A DNA stretch of 64,000 nucleotides from Apricaphanius iberus (Eukaryota; Chordata; Actinopteri; Cyprinodontiformes; Aphaniidae), in the NCBI GenBank assembly GCA_028564705.1, contig JAPXFQ010000494.1, positions 2,046,001 through 2,110,000 of the forward strand. The letters are read 5' to 3'. The position numbers and the translations under genes are program-made. This document shows, in pieces, positions 1 to 54,490 of the stretch (positions within the stretch are counted from its first letter, which is position 1; every line of letters starts with the position of its first letter). The notes beneath the pieces are model-generated. The model was not told the DNA's origin. It did not search any database and saw only the letters and a program-made list of their open reading frames with translations.

Positions 1-369
1 CTCATTCCATCCTTATGTATGTATGTTTTGATTAAATCAGTTCCTATTGTTAGAGATCTTTTTTTTTATCTGGTGTCTCTTTGTTCTCAAAATAGCATAT
101 AGGTTAATAAACCAAGTAAAAAAGGATAAACCTATCATTAACAGATGTGAAAAAATGCTTGAATTTTGACATGAACGTGCAAAATCTCTTTCCTGATCAA
201 ATTAGGCACTGCTCATCATCATCATTTCACCGATCTATAGCTCATTCAGAGCCAATCACTGCTGTGCCTCACAGGACTCATATCACAGCTGTAGATCCTT
301 AGTTTTTAATTTAAAGGGGAATGAGTCAGCAAATAGAAGGTCATAATTTTACACTGTCATCTTTTAAAT
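1..369. other. Left-edge non-coding DNA
   Basis: AT-rich sequence without a convincing exon. It is the left flank of the LINE remnant that follows. I could not find the 5' boundary of that element or a target-site duplication matching the bases after its poly(A) tail, so part of this stretch may still be element sequence. Confidence 0.4.
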
Positions 370-1594
370 GTCACCCTTTTCCTTGTTACGGCAATACACA
401 AGCTACGATTGTATTGTTTGTTTGGAGTTATACAGAGTGCAGTACTTGAGATGGCATCTTCTTGTCGCGAATTAAAATGGACATATCCAATACACATCAA
501 GATGGGTAAAACACAGTTATATCGATGAGTGCTGGGTAGATGTAGAACAGACACTATGCAATAAGATAAAACTTTCAGATCTACCTTTTGTTAGCTCAAA
601 TATAAATCAAAATGAATGTTTCAAAAGTATAAATATCAGCTCCTCTCTGACAGCTTGGTGGGAATTTCTTAAAATGACAAAGACCTCACTAGTCCCATGC
701 AGGCGTACACCCATCTGGAATAACCCGGATATCTTACAAAAAAAAATGCATGATCAACTTTCCAGGCTGGAGTGGTAAAGGAATTGAATACCTGGAGCAT
801 ATATTTGATGAACAGACTTTATCCAATTTAATACATTGGTTACACAATTCGGAATTAACAAGAATAAATTCTTAGAATACCAACAAATTAAATCAATTAT
901 AAAAAATAAATTTAGGCTCAATACAGTTGATTTACAAATTCCAGGAAAAGTTTTAGACTTCCTTAATCTTAACGCTCCCAAACTGCTATCTAAAATATAC
1001 AAAACATTAAATAGAATAGATGAATCAATAGGCCTTCCGATTTCAAAATGGGAGATGGACTTGTCGATCTCAATAGACCAAAACCTCTGGTCTCAAATTT
1101 CATTAAGAACCTTCAAATTTCTTAAGAATCCTAATCTACGATTAATACAATATAAAATCCTTCATAGAGTGCATTATACAGGGCAACGGATGTTCAAGAT
1201 GGGTTATACGCCGTCTGATACCTGTTTACAATGTACAAGCAATCTACCAAACAATTATATTCATGCTCTTTGGTTCTGCCCACCTGTTAAGAAATATTGG
1301 TACCAGATATGTGAAGATCTATCAAAGTGTCTGAAATGTAATATCACACCTGCTCCCAGAGTTTGCTTGCTGGGAAATATAGATGAAGTTACCATGGATA
1401 CAAACTCTATGCAATTATTTTACATCGCCTTATGCATCGCTAAGAAAAATATCCTCTTGAACTGGAAAAATAAAAATACTCTGAATATTAATCAATATAG
1501 AGATCTCCTTCTGGATTACATTGGTCTAGAAACGGCATTTGCCTCCACATCTGATCAATCTTTCTGGTCACCCTTGATCAGTTCCATCACCTAG
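370..1594 (+). pseudogene. C-terminal part of a Tx1/L1-type LINE ORF2 (broken)
   Basis: This is a relic of the end of a non-LTR retrotransposon reverse-transcriptase polyprotein. In one frame, about 481-777 reads through SYIDECWVDVEQ, SSLTAWWEFLK and CRRTPIWNNPDI, which are hallmarks I know from fish Tx1/L1-type ORF2 C-termini, then hits a TAA near 777. The reading continues in another frame (KGIEYLEHIFDEQTLSNLIHW) and shifts again at about 836 into a long open stretch to 1594. That stretch holds the FGI-KN-FLEYQQIKS, LIQYKILHRVHYTG and HALWFCPPVKKYW motifs, including a Cys-x2-Cys then His-x4-Cys arrangement typical of the C-terminal zinc knuckle. One stop and at least one frameshift make it non-functional. 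The RT core and endonuclease are missing, so the copy is 5' truncated somewhere near 370. Confidence 0.8.
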
Positions 1595-2724
1595 TGGGGT
1601 CGGGCCCTTGATTCCGTTCTGTGGGACACGGTTGCCGATGTGGAGCTTAAGGGTTGGTGGTGACTGCAGGGAGGTCCTTGGGGGTGGGTCCGCTTGCGGT
1701 TCGGCGATAGGTGCCGAGACCCTCGCCTGGGGTGGGACTTTGGGGTCTTTGTGTGGTGACTCCTAGTGGCTGCATGCGGCGCCTTAGAGGGGTCGTGCTG
1801 GCGGACACGGGTTACTGGCCTGGTGCTGTGCTGCTCTGGGGGGGTCTGGACTGGGCCTGGGGCTCGGGGTTCTGGGGCGGCGCGCCCCCCGGCTGGGGCC
1901 CTGGCGGGGCTTGGCCGGGGGGGGGCGCTGCCGTCGGTGCCGGCTGGGGGGGGGCTGTGGTCGGCCGGTGGTTGGCGGGCGCTGCTGCCCTTTCCATCTC
2001 CCCGGGCTGGTTCCTGTCGCTTGCTCCCCGGTGGCCGCTTGCCGCGTCCGGGCATCGGCGAGAGGCCGTGGCGGGTGGCCGGCGTCTCCGGGCCCGATCG
2101 GCTATATTGACACTGGACATGGCTCCTGGGTCTTGGTCTTAGCCCTCGCGGGGGTACTGGGGTGGGGGGCTCTGGCCGTTGTTGGTCGGCCTCCACGGTG
2201 ACTGACCGGTTGGTGGGGTGTGGGCTGGTGGGTGGACGTGCTGGGTTCTGTTGCAACCGGCCATCGGGCGGTAGTAGCAAGGCTGGAGGATGTCGGCCTG
2301 GGGATTGGCCGCCCGGGACTTCGGTCTGCTCACGGGCCTGGCGCGGCATGTCCGGGGTACCTGAGTCGGTGGTGCGCCGGGTTCCGGCCTCGGCCCGGGG
2401 GTCCTCGGACGCTGGCGGTGCCTGGGGCGTCTCTTATTGGCGGGGAGGCTTTTTACCATCTAGCACAGGCGCTCTTTTTAACGGGGTGCGCTTGGGACGG
2501 GAGGGGGGAGGGCGTTGAGGGTGAGGGGGGGCTAAACTCAACCTGGGTGTCTAGTGACATGTGTTTTGTTAGCAGTGTGAATGTTGGGGAGGATTTAGGT
2601 ATGCCCCTGGCATGCGGGCTGGTGGATTGCCGGGGCCCCCATGGGGCTCGGCGGTACCGCTGCCGTGGGCCCCGACTGGACGTGCTGGGGCCTCCCACCC
2701 CTGGTGGATCGGGCCGAACGGGGG

Positions 2725-2760
2725 TGCCAACCCCAGGGAGCTGGCTCCCTGGGGTTGGCA
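2725..2760. repeat. Perfect 16-bp hairpin in the LINE 3' UTR
   Basis: The arm 2725-2740 (TGCCAACCCCAGGGAG) is the exact reverse complement of 2745-2760, separated by the four-base loop CTGG. It would form a very stable G+C-rich stem in the transcript. Confidence 0.9.
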
Positions 2761-3695
2761 ATGGTCACCCCAGTTATTTTCTCCCCATCCCCATGCCTCT
2801 GTCCACCTGCTCCTTCATTCTACCATTCACAAGGCCTTGGGACGTGGGCACGTCACTGGGGTGCGGGATGGAGCTTCCGTCTTCGCTACCCGGTGGCGGC
2901 CTGGGTCCCGATTTTATTTAGCAACTTAGACACTTACACTTGCAACATTTACATGGAACGCACATGTAGGGACCTGGTGGTGTGGCGCATTGGCGCTGGG
3001 GGCGGGAACCCTCATGGGGGGCCCCCTATAGGGGCCCGTTGTGGGGGCCTCGCCTGTGGTGCCGGCACCCACTGGTTAAACGCATCTAGACACCGAGGGC
3101 CCGGGAGGGTAGATGGGGGTACCCGGCAGTATTCCCATGTCCCCCCCCTCTGTTTTAAGTGCACATTAGAACAACACGCAACTACACCACATTGAGCTGG
3201 GGGAGAGAGGCTGGGGGGTCTTTCCACACCCCTGTTCGTTGGACCATCAGGGGTCGGAGCCCGGATAGAACATCACGCCGTCTGGTCGGGGTCCTGGGCT
3301 GGTGGGCTGCTCTTGCTGGTGTGGGGGCCTTGGCGGTCTACTTGTCCCCGTCCTGGTGGGCAAAGGGGTCTGTCTCCTGGGTGCAGGGGCAGGGTTCTCT
3401 ACTGGGGCGTCTGTCCCTGGGCCTGGGAGTACGGAGTATAGTGTACGTATGGGGGGTATGAATGAGGGTATAGCGTCCTTTTTTCGTATGTCCTGTATTT
3501 GTAAGAATGTGTACACATGAGAGGGAGGGTACGTATGAGTGTCTCTGTCTGTCTATGTCTACCTGTCAGTTTGGGTGTTTGGCTGCTCTCTGGCCTGATG
3601 CATCTTCTTCCCTCCCCGTCACTCCCCGTCGGTGATGGTTGCTCCTGCCCGCTGGTTGATGTTGACTCTCGATGCATGGGGCTGGGGGTCCCGGT

Positions 3696-3716
3696 GGGGG
3701 GGGGGGGGGGGGGGGG
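3696..3716 (+). repeat. G21 homopolymer
   Basis: Twenty-one consecutive G on the + (sense) strand of the LINE 3' UTR, within a G-rich context. This is a strong candidate for G-quadruplex formation. The exact count may also be a sequencing or assembly estimate. Confidence 0.85.
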
Positions 3717-4813
3717 TGCTATGCCCACCATACAGCATGTTATATGCATGTCGGGCGGGTCCTGGGTGGTCCGGTGTGTCAGGCGGCCGCTGTTTCGGGC
3801 CGATGTCCTCCTTGGATTGACTGGGGCACCTCTTATGTGGGTGCCGGGTTTGAAGAATAGGTTGGCCGTCCGGTGGATCGGTGGGGACCGTGCCTGGCGC
3901 CCAGTCCTCCTGCCGGTTCCAGGACTTTCAGCTGGCTGGTCTGTTCACCTGGTGGGGCTGTCCGGCATTGGCTGGGCCCCTGATCTTGGCGCCCCACGTG
4001 GGGCGGGATCTGGACCCTGGAGCTGGAAGATCTGGATGTCCAGGTGCCGGCTGGGCGCGGCCTGGGGAGGGCGTACATCCGCTGTGGCTCCCTGGCGTGT
4101 GGATGTGTGGGGGCGGGCCGGGTTGTTGGCGGTGGGTACTGGTCCGGGGTGGCGGCGGCGTGTGTTGTCCGTCGGTTGGCTGCGGGTCCTCCTTGCCTGC
4201 GGCGGCGGCGGGGGACCCTTGTCGGCTGGTCCCTGGTTGGGGCCCCGCTGGGGGGCGGGGTGCCCCTGGTCCCCGTGGCCTCCGGTTCCTGGTCCGGGCC
4301 CGCCCTGGCGTAGCCGGTTACCGGCGGAGCCCGTGGGCTCGTCACTGCGATCTCTCGGGCCCCAGCATCGCGGCTGGTGGGTGCTCCCCTGGGACTTCCA
4401 TCTGTTCCTCTCTTGGTGGGTGATCGACCCTGCGCTGATCCGCCTGTGGACTCTGTACTCTGTGGGACGCTGGATGCATACATCTCTTGCCTCCTCCATG
4501 TCTGTGCCGATTCCTGTAGGACGGATTGACGGTTCCTTACACCAGCTATCAATCACTTGCATGGGGAAACCTTATTCAGACCTGCATGCTCGCACACACA
4601 TAGGTGTGGGGACATAGGTGAGGACGGACATATCTTAAGCTGAGGTTATCATCATTAGTTAGTTGTTCACAGGAGCTTACCAGAAACATTTGTATTATGT
4701 TCATTAATCAATGCTTGTGTGTAGTGAATGTGTAATTCTTTGTTTATTCTACCAGATCCGAACTATTGGTTTGGTTCTGTACAGTTTGTTGTTTTTGTTT
4801 TGTATTACTGTTT

Positions 4814-4831
4814 CTCTGCCGTCCGGCAGAG
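4814..4831 (+). repeat. Short stem-loop near the LINE 3' end
   Basis: CTCTGCC, loop GTCC, GGCAGAG. The other copy has the identical stem at 43565-43582 with loop ATCC, so the stem is preserved and only the loop differs. A conserved 3' stem-loop could be a template-recognition structure for the reverse transcriptase (inference). Confidence 0.6.
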
Positions 4832-5138
4832 GTGGAGGACTGGGATGTTTTCTTGTGTTCTTTATTTGCCTCCCTGTCTTGTGTCGTCGGTTCGCCCCTC
4901 TGTTGGTCCGGTTTCTTTTCTTCACCTTCTTCCTTTCTCCCTTCTTGTCTCAGTTTAATGTCCATGACGTCAGGAAATTGAACCCACAGTAATCACTAAT
5001 AAAGATTTTTCATACATATACATCAAGTGGCGTACTACAGCGAAGCTGTAATACTCTGCTTGGGAAAGTAAAACTGTTGGGCTTGTACTTGGTACTCAGA
5101 CACCAATTCTGAGTAGCATACTGCTAGACAGGACACGT

Positions 5139-5153
5139 TAAAAAAAAAAAAAA
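5139..5153 (+). repeat. Poly(A) tail of LINE copy A
   Basis: A T followed by a run of A follows the element terminus ACACGT. The second copy in the window also ends in ACACGT and then an A-rich tail, which confirms this as the retrotransposition tail. Confidence 0.85.
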
Positions 5154-8100
5154 TGGACATGCATTGAAATGAAGAAGCATGGCCAGTCTGTGGTATCCGT
5201 CATTGTAGTGGAGATGTGTCCAGGTCCGTCTGTTGACCTGATTGGCTGTGGCTCATTAAACCTCCCTCAGACACACGAGATGAAGACGGCAGCCAGAGCG
5301 TTCTGCATGTATGCATTTTGTTATCTGCAAAATATGCACAGAGACCGGAGAGGATAATACTCAAAACCAATCAGATGATTTATATTTAGCATTTTAATCT
5401 GTACTGCTGACCAGTTCTGAGAAATCTTTAAACGGAGGCACAAAGAGAATTATGTTGTTAAGACTGTTGCTCAGGGGAACATGTTTTTCAGAACATTCCT
5501 TACATTGCATGATAAAGTAAAACCTGAGTTAATTTGTTTTTGCTTATATTTTCCCCTTCTAGCAAACAGTGCACCTGCATGGTTACTCTGCCCTGTTTTA
5601 GGGCAGATGGCAGACTGGCTTTGGAGAAGCAGGATGACAGTGCTGCTGCAGAAGGCTTCACAGTGGGGTTGACAGAGGAAGAATGGGGGCACGGTGTGGC
5701 ACGGACAATGTGAAAAGAATAATTTCATGCTGAAATAAAAGTTGCTTAATAGAGTTTAATTCCACTATGCCTTAACAATAAACAAAATATGACATGGGAC
5801 AGCACTGCGTGTTTTTTACTTGATAGTGTTTTTCTGGAGGGATGCAACAGAACATGGGTCTGTAGGTTTTAGTGTTTTATTTTTGAGCTGCTCCTTTGCA
5901 AGGTCAATAAAATGAGTGGTATGCCAACCTCAGGCTGTGCGGTGCCTTTGACCTTTGTGCTTCTCTCTTTTTCTCTCCTCCCTCCCTAATCTCTTAGCAC
6001 GGATGCATCATGTATATCTATTTTTTTTTTTAAAATCATTTCGCTTCCTTGTTTGCCGGTCAAACCAACTGGGTCCTTGAGTGTATAGCAGGGGAGTAGG
6101 AGAGGGGATAGAGTAGGATCTCTGTCAGATGTGTCTGTTGAAGGGCCAGTCAAGTGGAAAGGATTAGATACATTCTGTCCTTCTCACACTCCCCACATCG
6201 ACTTATTAGGCCCACACTAACAGGATACTGAAAGAGAGGGTTGTGTTGGGCTTTGTGTTGCACCATTGGTTACATCATTCCCACCTCTGAAAGGGTTAAC
6301 ATAAAAGTAATATTTAGTTCACACTGCAATAGATCAAACTGCATTTTGTAGGTGCTGTGTAAGGAAAAAGAACATTTTTAAAAGCAGGTAAGTCATTTAA
6401 AAAAGCACTTTATTGACGCCATGTCCTACAAAAACATATTAACTTTCAGATATGCATAGTGTTATACATTTTAAAACACACAGTGTAAATACCTATTGTA
6501 AACAGGTTAAAGAAAAAGTATTTTAGCACATACATTTTGTGGTTGTTTATTGACTCAGAGAAAAAGGAAGGAATGAACACTTTTACTTTAATTAAAGATC
6601 CTCGTAAAGGGAAATTGGATGATATTTGTGAAATGAATTGTTGGAGTGTGTGCTTAGTTCTGTTTAAAACTTTAGTCTTTTAAGGATAAGAGGAAATAAA
6701 ATTTGAGCAACAGTGATACAACAACAAATAATTAGCAGAGTAAGTAGCCACACCGCTGAGTACGCAATAAGGTTTTTTTTGTGGGCATAAAGTTTATTGG
6801 CTGCAGAAAGGTGTTATTTTACAAATTTTTGCAATTGTGTCCATAGGCTGCATTATAAAATACAAAAAAAAACTCCAGAGCGATTCTGTATTGCATATCC
6901 AACAGCCACATGTTTAACCTTAGCATGAAATGATTTTTTAGGGCTAAAAGGATATGAAAAAGCTCAGTAGACTGACATAAAGAGTTTAAGTTTTCTGAAA
7001 GACGGTGTGCTTAAAACATTTTAAGGCCACCACACTGCAGTTAAATTCTCAGACTCACTGTGTCAGGCCTGGTTTAAATGGAAGGATTTAAAAATTGTTT
7101 GAAGAGCTTCTTACCACACAAACAGTGATAAAAAAAATCTCATATATTCCTGTTGTGCTCCTACCATGTGCGGTGTCTGTGGAGAGCCACCACACACCCA
7201 CAGGTTTCTATCTCACACACAAACACTATTCTCTCTGAGCTTCGCCCCTGTGCAATGGCGCACTGTTGACACAGTCTTTGCCCACAGAAAATCTGCACTG
7301 TGCACACACACAAAATCCAAAATTAATGTAAAAAATAAAATAAACAAATAATTCATCCTGTGCTATATTGCAGTGTGCGGCAATGAGTATATTCTTCACA
7401 GTACCAGCGGCCCTTCAGCTCCGCTCCAATTTGAAAAACACACTCTCCCATACCCATTGGGGATATTTTCATATCAATGCGGCTGAGATCTGCACTTACA
7501 CAACATAGTAATAACTATATCGCTGTCATGCTGTTCCTGCTGGGTTTTGGTTATTGTTAACATGTGAGACATCCTATTTTACAGATATACACGCTGGAGA
7601 AATTTGAAAATCAAAACTGACATTTCTGCCCATATAAGATTATTTTTTTGTAGTCTGAATAGCACAATTGAGATTTACAGTGGAGTAATTTTTTATGTTT
7701 TCTCCCCTACATTTTACAGCTTTCCTTCAATTGTGAACTTTGTCTACCTTTTCTTTAATATGCTTGACTTTTTGATCTGCGACCATCTTTGTTCCTCTGT
7801 GTTAGTTGAAAAGGCTCCTCTGATCACGTCAGCGGAACAGCGTTTGTTGTTTTGCATCAGAGCTGTCACATCACAGCCGAGTCAAACAGATCTTCACCGT
7901 GTCAGCCACGTCTACAGCCTCTCAAGCTCGCAGCTGTTCTTCAAGAGCCACAGACTTTTAACTCAGCCATTTTACCTCGTAACTTATCCCCTCAAAAGTG
8001 AGGTCCTATCACATTTTTTTCCAAATGTAAATACAATAAATAAAGCAGCATTTCTTAAGGCATTGTGAGTTTCCCTAATCTGCAATGTTGAAAAGTCACA

Positions 8101-8407
8101 GCTGCTAAACAATAAAATAAGATTAAATTTGAGTTGATCACAATTTTTATTAATCTACATTGCAAAACTGTTTACTTGTTTGTTTATTTTTTATTTCTGG
8201 ACATCTGTCAAAACGTGTTTGCAGTAGAGCCAATGTTTCATTGTTTTCTCAAAAGTATGTTGCAGCTGTTAGTAAAGAACATACATTCAGCTCCAACACA
8301 GAACCAGATATGTTTCCATGGAGTCATCAAAAACACAGCATACTTTAATCGAAATGCATATGTAAATAGTGTATTTTTTACAAAAAGGATGCATATTAGC
8401 AGGGAAC
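5154..8407. other. Non-coding DNA, no gene seen
   Basis: AT-rich sequence with short open frames only, none with codon structure or recognisable similarity. It could be intergenic or a 5' UTR intron of magix, because the first coding exon of that gene (10842) is preceded by a splice acceptor and its upstream exon was not located. Confidence 0.5.
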
Positions 8408-8543
<136 letters not shown>

Positions 8544-9500
8544 GTTCATTTATGACTACAATAAAAACAGGAAGCCACCATACAACATGCCTTTTACTGT
8601 TAAGCATCTTTTCCTGGAAATGTTTAGCGCATCTCATAAGCAACAGATGGCATGCAACAGCCACATTAATTAAATATCCTACAATTATTTCTAAGATTTT
8701 AAATCCTGTGTTTAGCATTCTTAAGCAATGTGGAAAAAACCTTGTTTTAAATGTCCTCACATTTTGGGCAACTGATAATATATTATGTTGATTTAGTTGA
8801 TTAAATCTGTTTAGTTTGATACATTTTTTGAAGTATAATATTCTATTAAAATAAAAGGATTTTGGTTTGCAACAAGTTGTGTTATTTTTGTTGAATAGCT
8901 TAGCAGGTCCCACGCTAAAGAGACGACATTGCGTTTCAGTGAAACTTATCTTTACAAATAGAGCAAATGAATGAATGAATGTAAAGTCCTGCTGCATCCA
9001 TTGGCTTGCACAGCAGGGTCATCGTTCTGTATCTGCACGTATGACTGCATTAATTATATTGATAATATTAATTGCTTCGCCACCTGTCAAAGCTTCTTTT
9101 AAATCCTCATGATGTTCAGAATTATTGACAATACAGGAGTTTCCTCACTCTCATGACTTTGGGAAACTGTTTGGAAGCCGTGTTTGCTGCATAGTCTGAA
9201 CATAGTATGAACGAAGGACAACAATACACAATAATGTGCAGGTGTGTGATTTATGAAGTACAAATTCTCACAAATTGTTTCTGTCTGCCTTTTTCAGGGT
9301 TTACTGTTTTAAACAACAGAACAATGTGATTATAACGCTGTCACCCTTAGTTGTCTTTAGCATCTAGAATTTGCAATTTCTGTCTGTCTATTTGTAATAT
9401 CCTTGTGATTAAAGGAGTTGCAGACCCTCTCAAAGGGGAAAAAAGTTTCCAAATCCAGTTTAATGTCAGACTGAGGCTGAAAGCTCAAATCTTTGTTGTG

Positions 9501-9506
<6 letters not shown>
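8544..9506. other. Non-coding DNA between two microsatellites
   Basis: AT-rich sequence with nothing recognisable apart from a short ATGA/ATGN-type repeat near 8967-8980. Confidence 0.5.

Positions 9507-9550
<44 letters not shown>
9507..9550. repeat. (AT)22 microsatellite
   Basis: 44 bp of pure alternating AT, preceded by a short imperfect ATATAC stretch. Confidence 0.97.
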
Positions 9551-9552
<2 letters not shown>

Positions 9553-10841
9553 CTCTTATCTCTTGATTTCAGACTCTCTGTTTAAAGGCGGCAGTTTGAT
9601 TGAAATGCAGAAATCATGTATTAGAAATATTTTTTTTTGTTTAAATAGTTTAGTTGTATAGTTGCTTCTTAGATTTTTTTGCTGCTTAAGTTGAATTATT
9701 ATCAAAATGCTATTAAACTATCTGTGAGGAATGTTTAAAACACACATTATATCAAATGTTTATTCATACAGATGTCTATTTACCAGATTGCTACACAAAT
9801 ACAATTTAAAGTACAAAAACATTTAATGTACCTCTGTAGAATATTTGTAGGTCCTCTTCAGAATGTGATTTTGTCCTACCATACTTGTGTCTTTGGAGTA
9901 TGAATGTAATTAATATGTGCCTAAAATTGACTGTGTTCCCTCTGTAGTTGCTGCCCTATGCATGTGTTCTGTAACCTCTACCCTTCCTGTTCTGTGTGAA
10001 CACAAAGATGCAATCATAAACTACAGTTGTAGTGACCAGTTGTTTGGTTCAAACAGCTTTCAGAACATAATCAAAATTTCTGCAATAAAACCGAGTTAAA
10101 ACACGGAAGAGAATGACCTATTAAAGCTTATGCACAATGCATAATCAAAATTTGTAGTTTCCAAAGTGTATACAGGACCATTTGAGCTGAAATGTAGACA
10201 ATTTTGGGCATTGGGTGATATTTTTGTGCTTCTCTAAAAGAGACTCATTAAGTTTTTTTAACCATTCTATAAATTCCCAATTCCTGCAAATTACCTATGT
10301 TTTGCTTCTACACTTTTGTAAAAAATTCCCTACAATTTGCTAAATGGTCTCAGAGAGTGAAGAATCTATGCGTTTCCGTGGAAATGTGTGTGTGCAGATT
10401 CCTGAAATGTTAACAGAGTTTTCCCATGTGACTGTAAATACGCTGGAATGCGCAGCAGCTATGTTTACATGTAAACATAACGTCACCGTAAAGGCAACAG
10501 TGTGAACGGGAGGGAAAGTCTCTGACTCTAGTGGCTGGAGAACATGTTCTTTAGACTCTGATGTGTTTGCATAAAACAAAGGTGCAGTTCCATGTGATGT
10601 TATTCCTGAATTTCAAGTCGCCACCCTCTTAGCTAAACTATCTTGGCATAAGACGATGGAATTATTCATGACTTTTGCACCTTCTGATGTGAAATGCTAT
10701 AACTCTCCAGACTGAAGACGCTGACAACTAGCAAAGGTTACATTACTGAAAATCACATTATTTCGTTTGCTTGTTATGTAATTGACAGCCTTACACATTC
10801 TGCTAACACTGCATTCTTGTTTTTATTTTTTTCCTCTCCAG
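9551..10841. other. Non-coding DNA ending in a splice acceptor
   Basis: AT-rich sequence without a recognised exon. The last 30 bases are a T/C tract ending in CTCTCCAG (AG at 10840-10841), a good acceptor. So the 3' part at least should be an intron whose upstream 5' UTR exon I could not place. Confidence 0.6.
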
Positions 10842-10851
10842 CTCATTTGCC

Positions 10852-54123
<43,272 letters not shown>

Positions 54124-54490
54124 AGCATGTAGCATTTAAATGGCAGAGCATCTGATTTTCTTTAATCTCTACTTGTTTTCTGCAACTAGCACCAACCTTT
54201 TCTCTGAGTCACTTTAATACCTAAATTAAAGCTAATATTTTTTGTGCCTTTCTGCAGCGGATCTCTGGATAAAGTTGTTTCACATTTCAGTTTGAACCTC
54301 CTCCAACATTGTAAATGTCCTTCCAGAGCACTGGTGCTCATTTCATTTGAAACCTTATCAATTTCCAACCCACTTTCAGTTTGTCACTCACCCACCTGCT
54401 TGATCAGCTTCCCTGTGAGTGTCCACGCTCGATTAAGGCAAAGACTTTTACCTCATGAAGATAAAGAGCAATAAAAATGCTGCGACTGTC
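54124..54490 (+). other. magix 3' UTR with polyadenylation signal
   Basis: Follows the stop. The first canonical AATAAA lies at 54470-54475, so cleavage is expected within about 30 bases after it. Further A/T-rich signals occur downstream. Confidence 0.55.

Larger units (their letters stand above)
1595..5138 (+). mobile_element. GC-rich 3' UTR of the Tx1/L1-type LINE (copy A)
   Basis: Directly after the ORF2 stop, composition switches from AT-rich to strongly G+C-rich, with G on the + strand, until about 4400. The last 740 bp return to ordinary composition. It holds a run of 21 G (3696-3716), many GGG clusters and several palindromes. The final part (4402-5138) is nearly identical to 43147-43856 elsewhere in the window, which fixes the 3' end at the ACACGT before the A tail. 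A polyadenylation-like AATAAA lies near 5000. Compared with copy 43147-43856 it has about 34 extra bases just after the shared TACATCAAGTGG. Many open frames on both strands here reflect the lack of AT-rich stops, not genes. Confidence 0.8.

Noticed and set aside
1591..4617. Several long open frames on both strands (up to 366 codons) in the GC-rich block
   Set aside because: Low stop frequency follows from high G+C. The frames overlap on both strands, are rich in Gly/Pro/Arg/Trp, show no domain, and lie in a LINE 3' UTR.
7166..7351. Short open frame with Cys and His near 7.2 kb
   Set aside because: No start context, splice signals or similarity; ordinary background.
9351..9566. Open frame with Tyr-Ile repeats
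   Set aside because: Produced by the (AT)n microsatellite.
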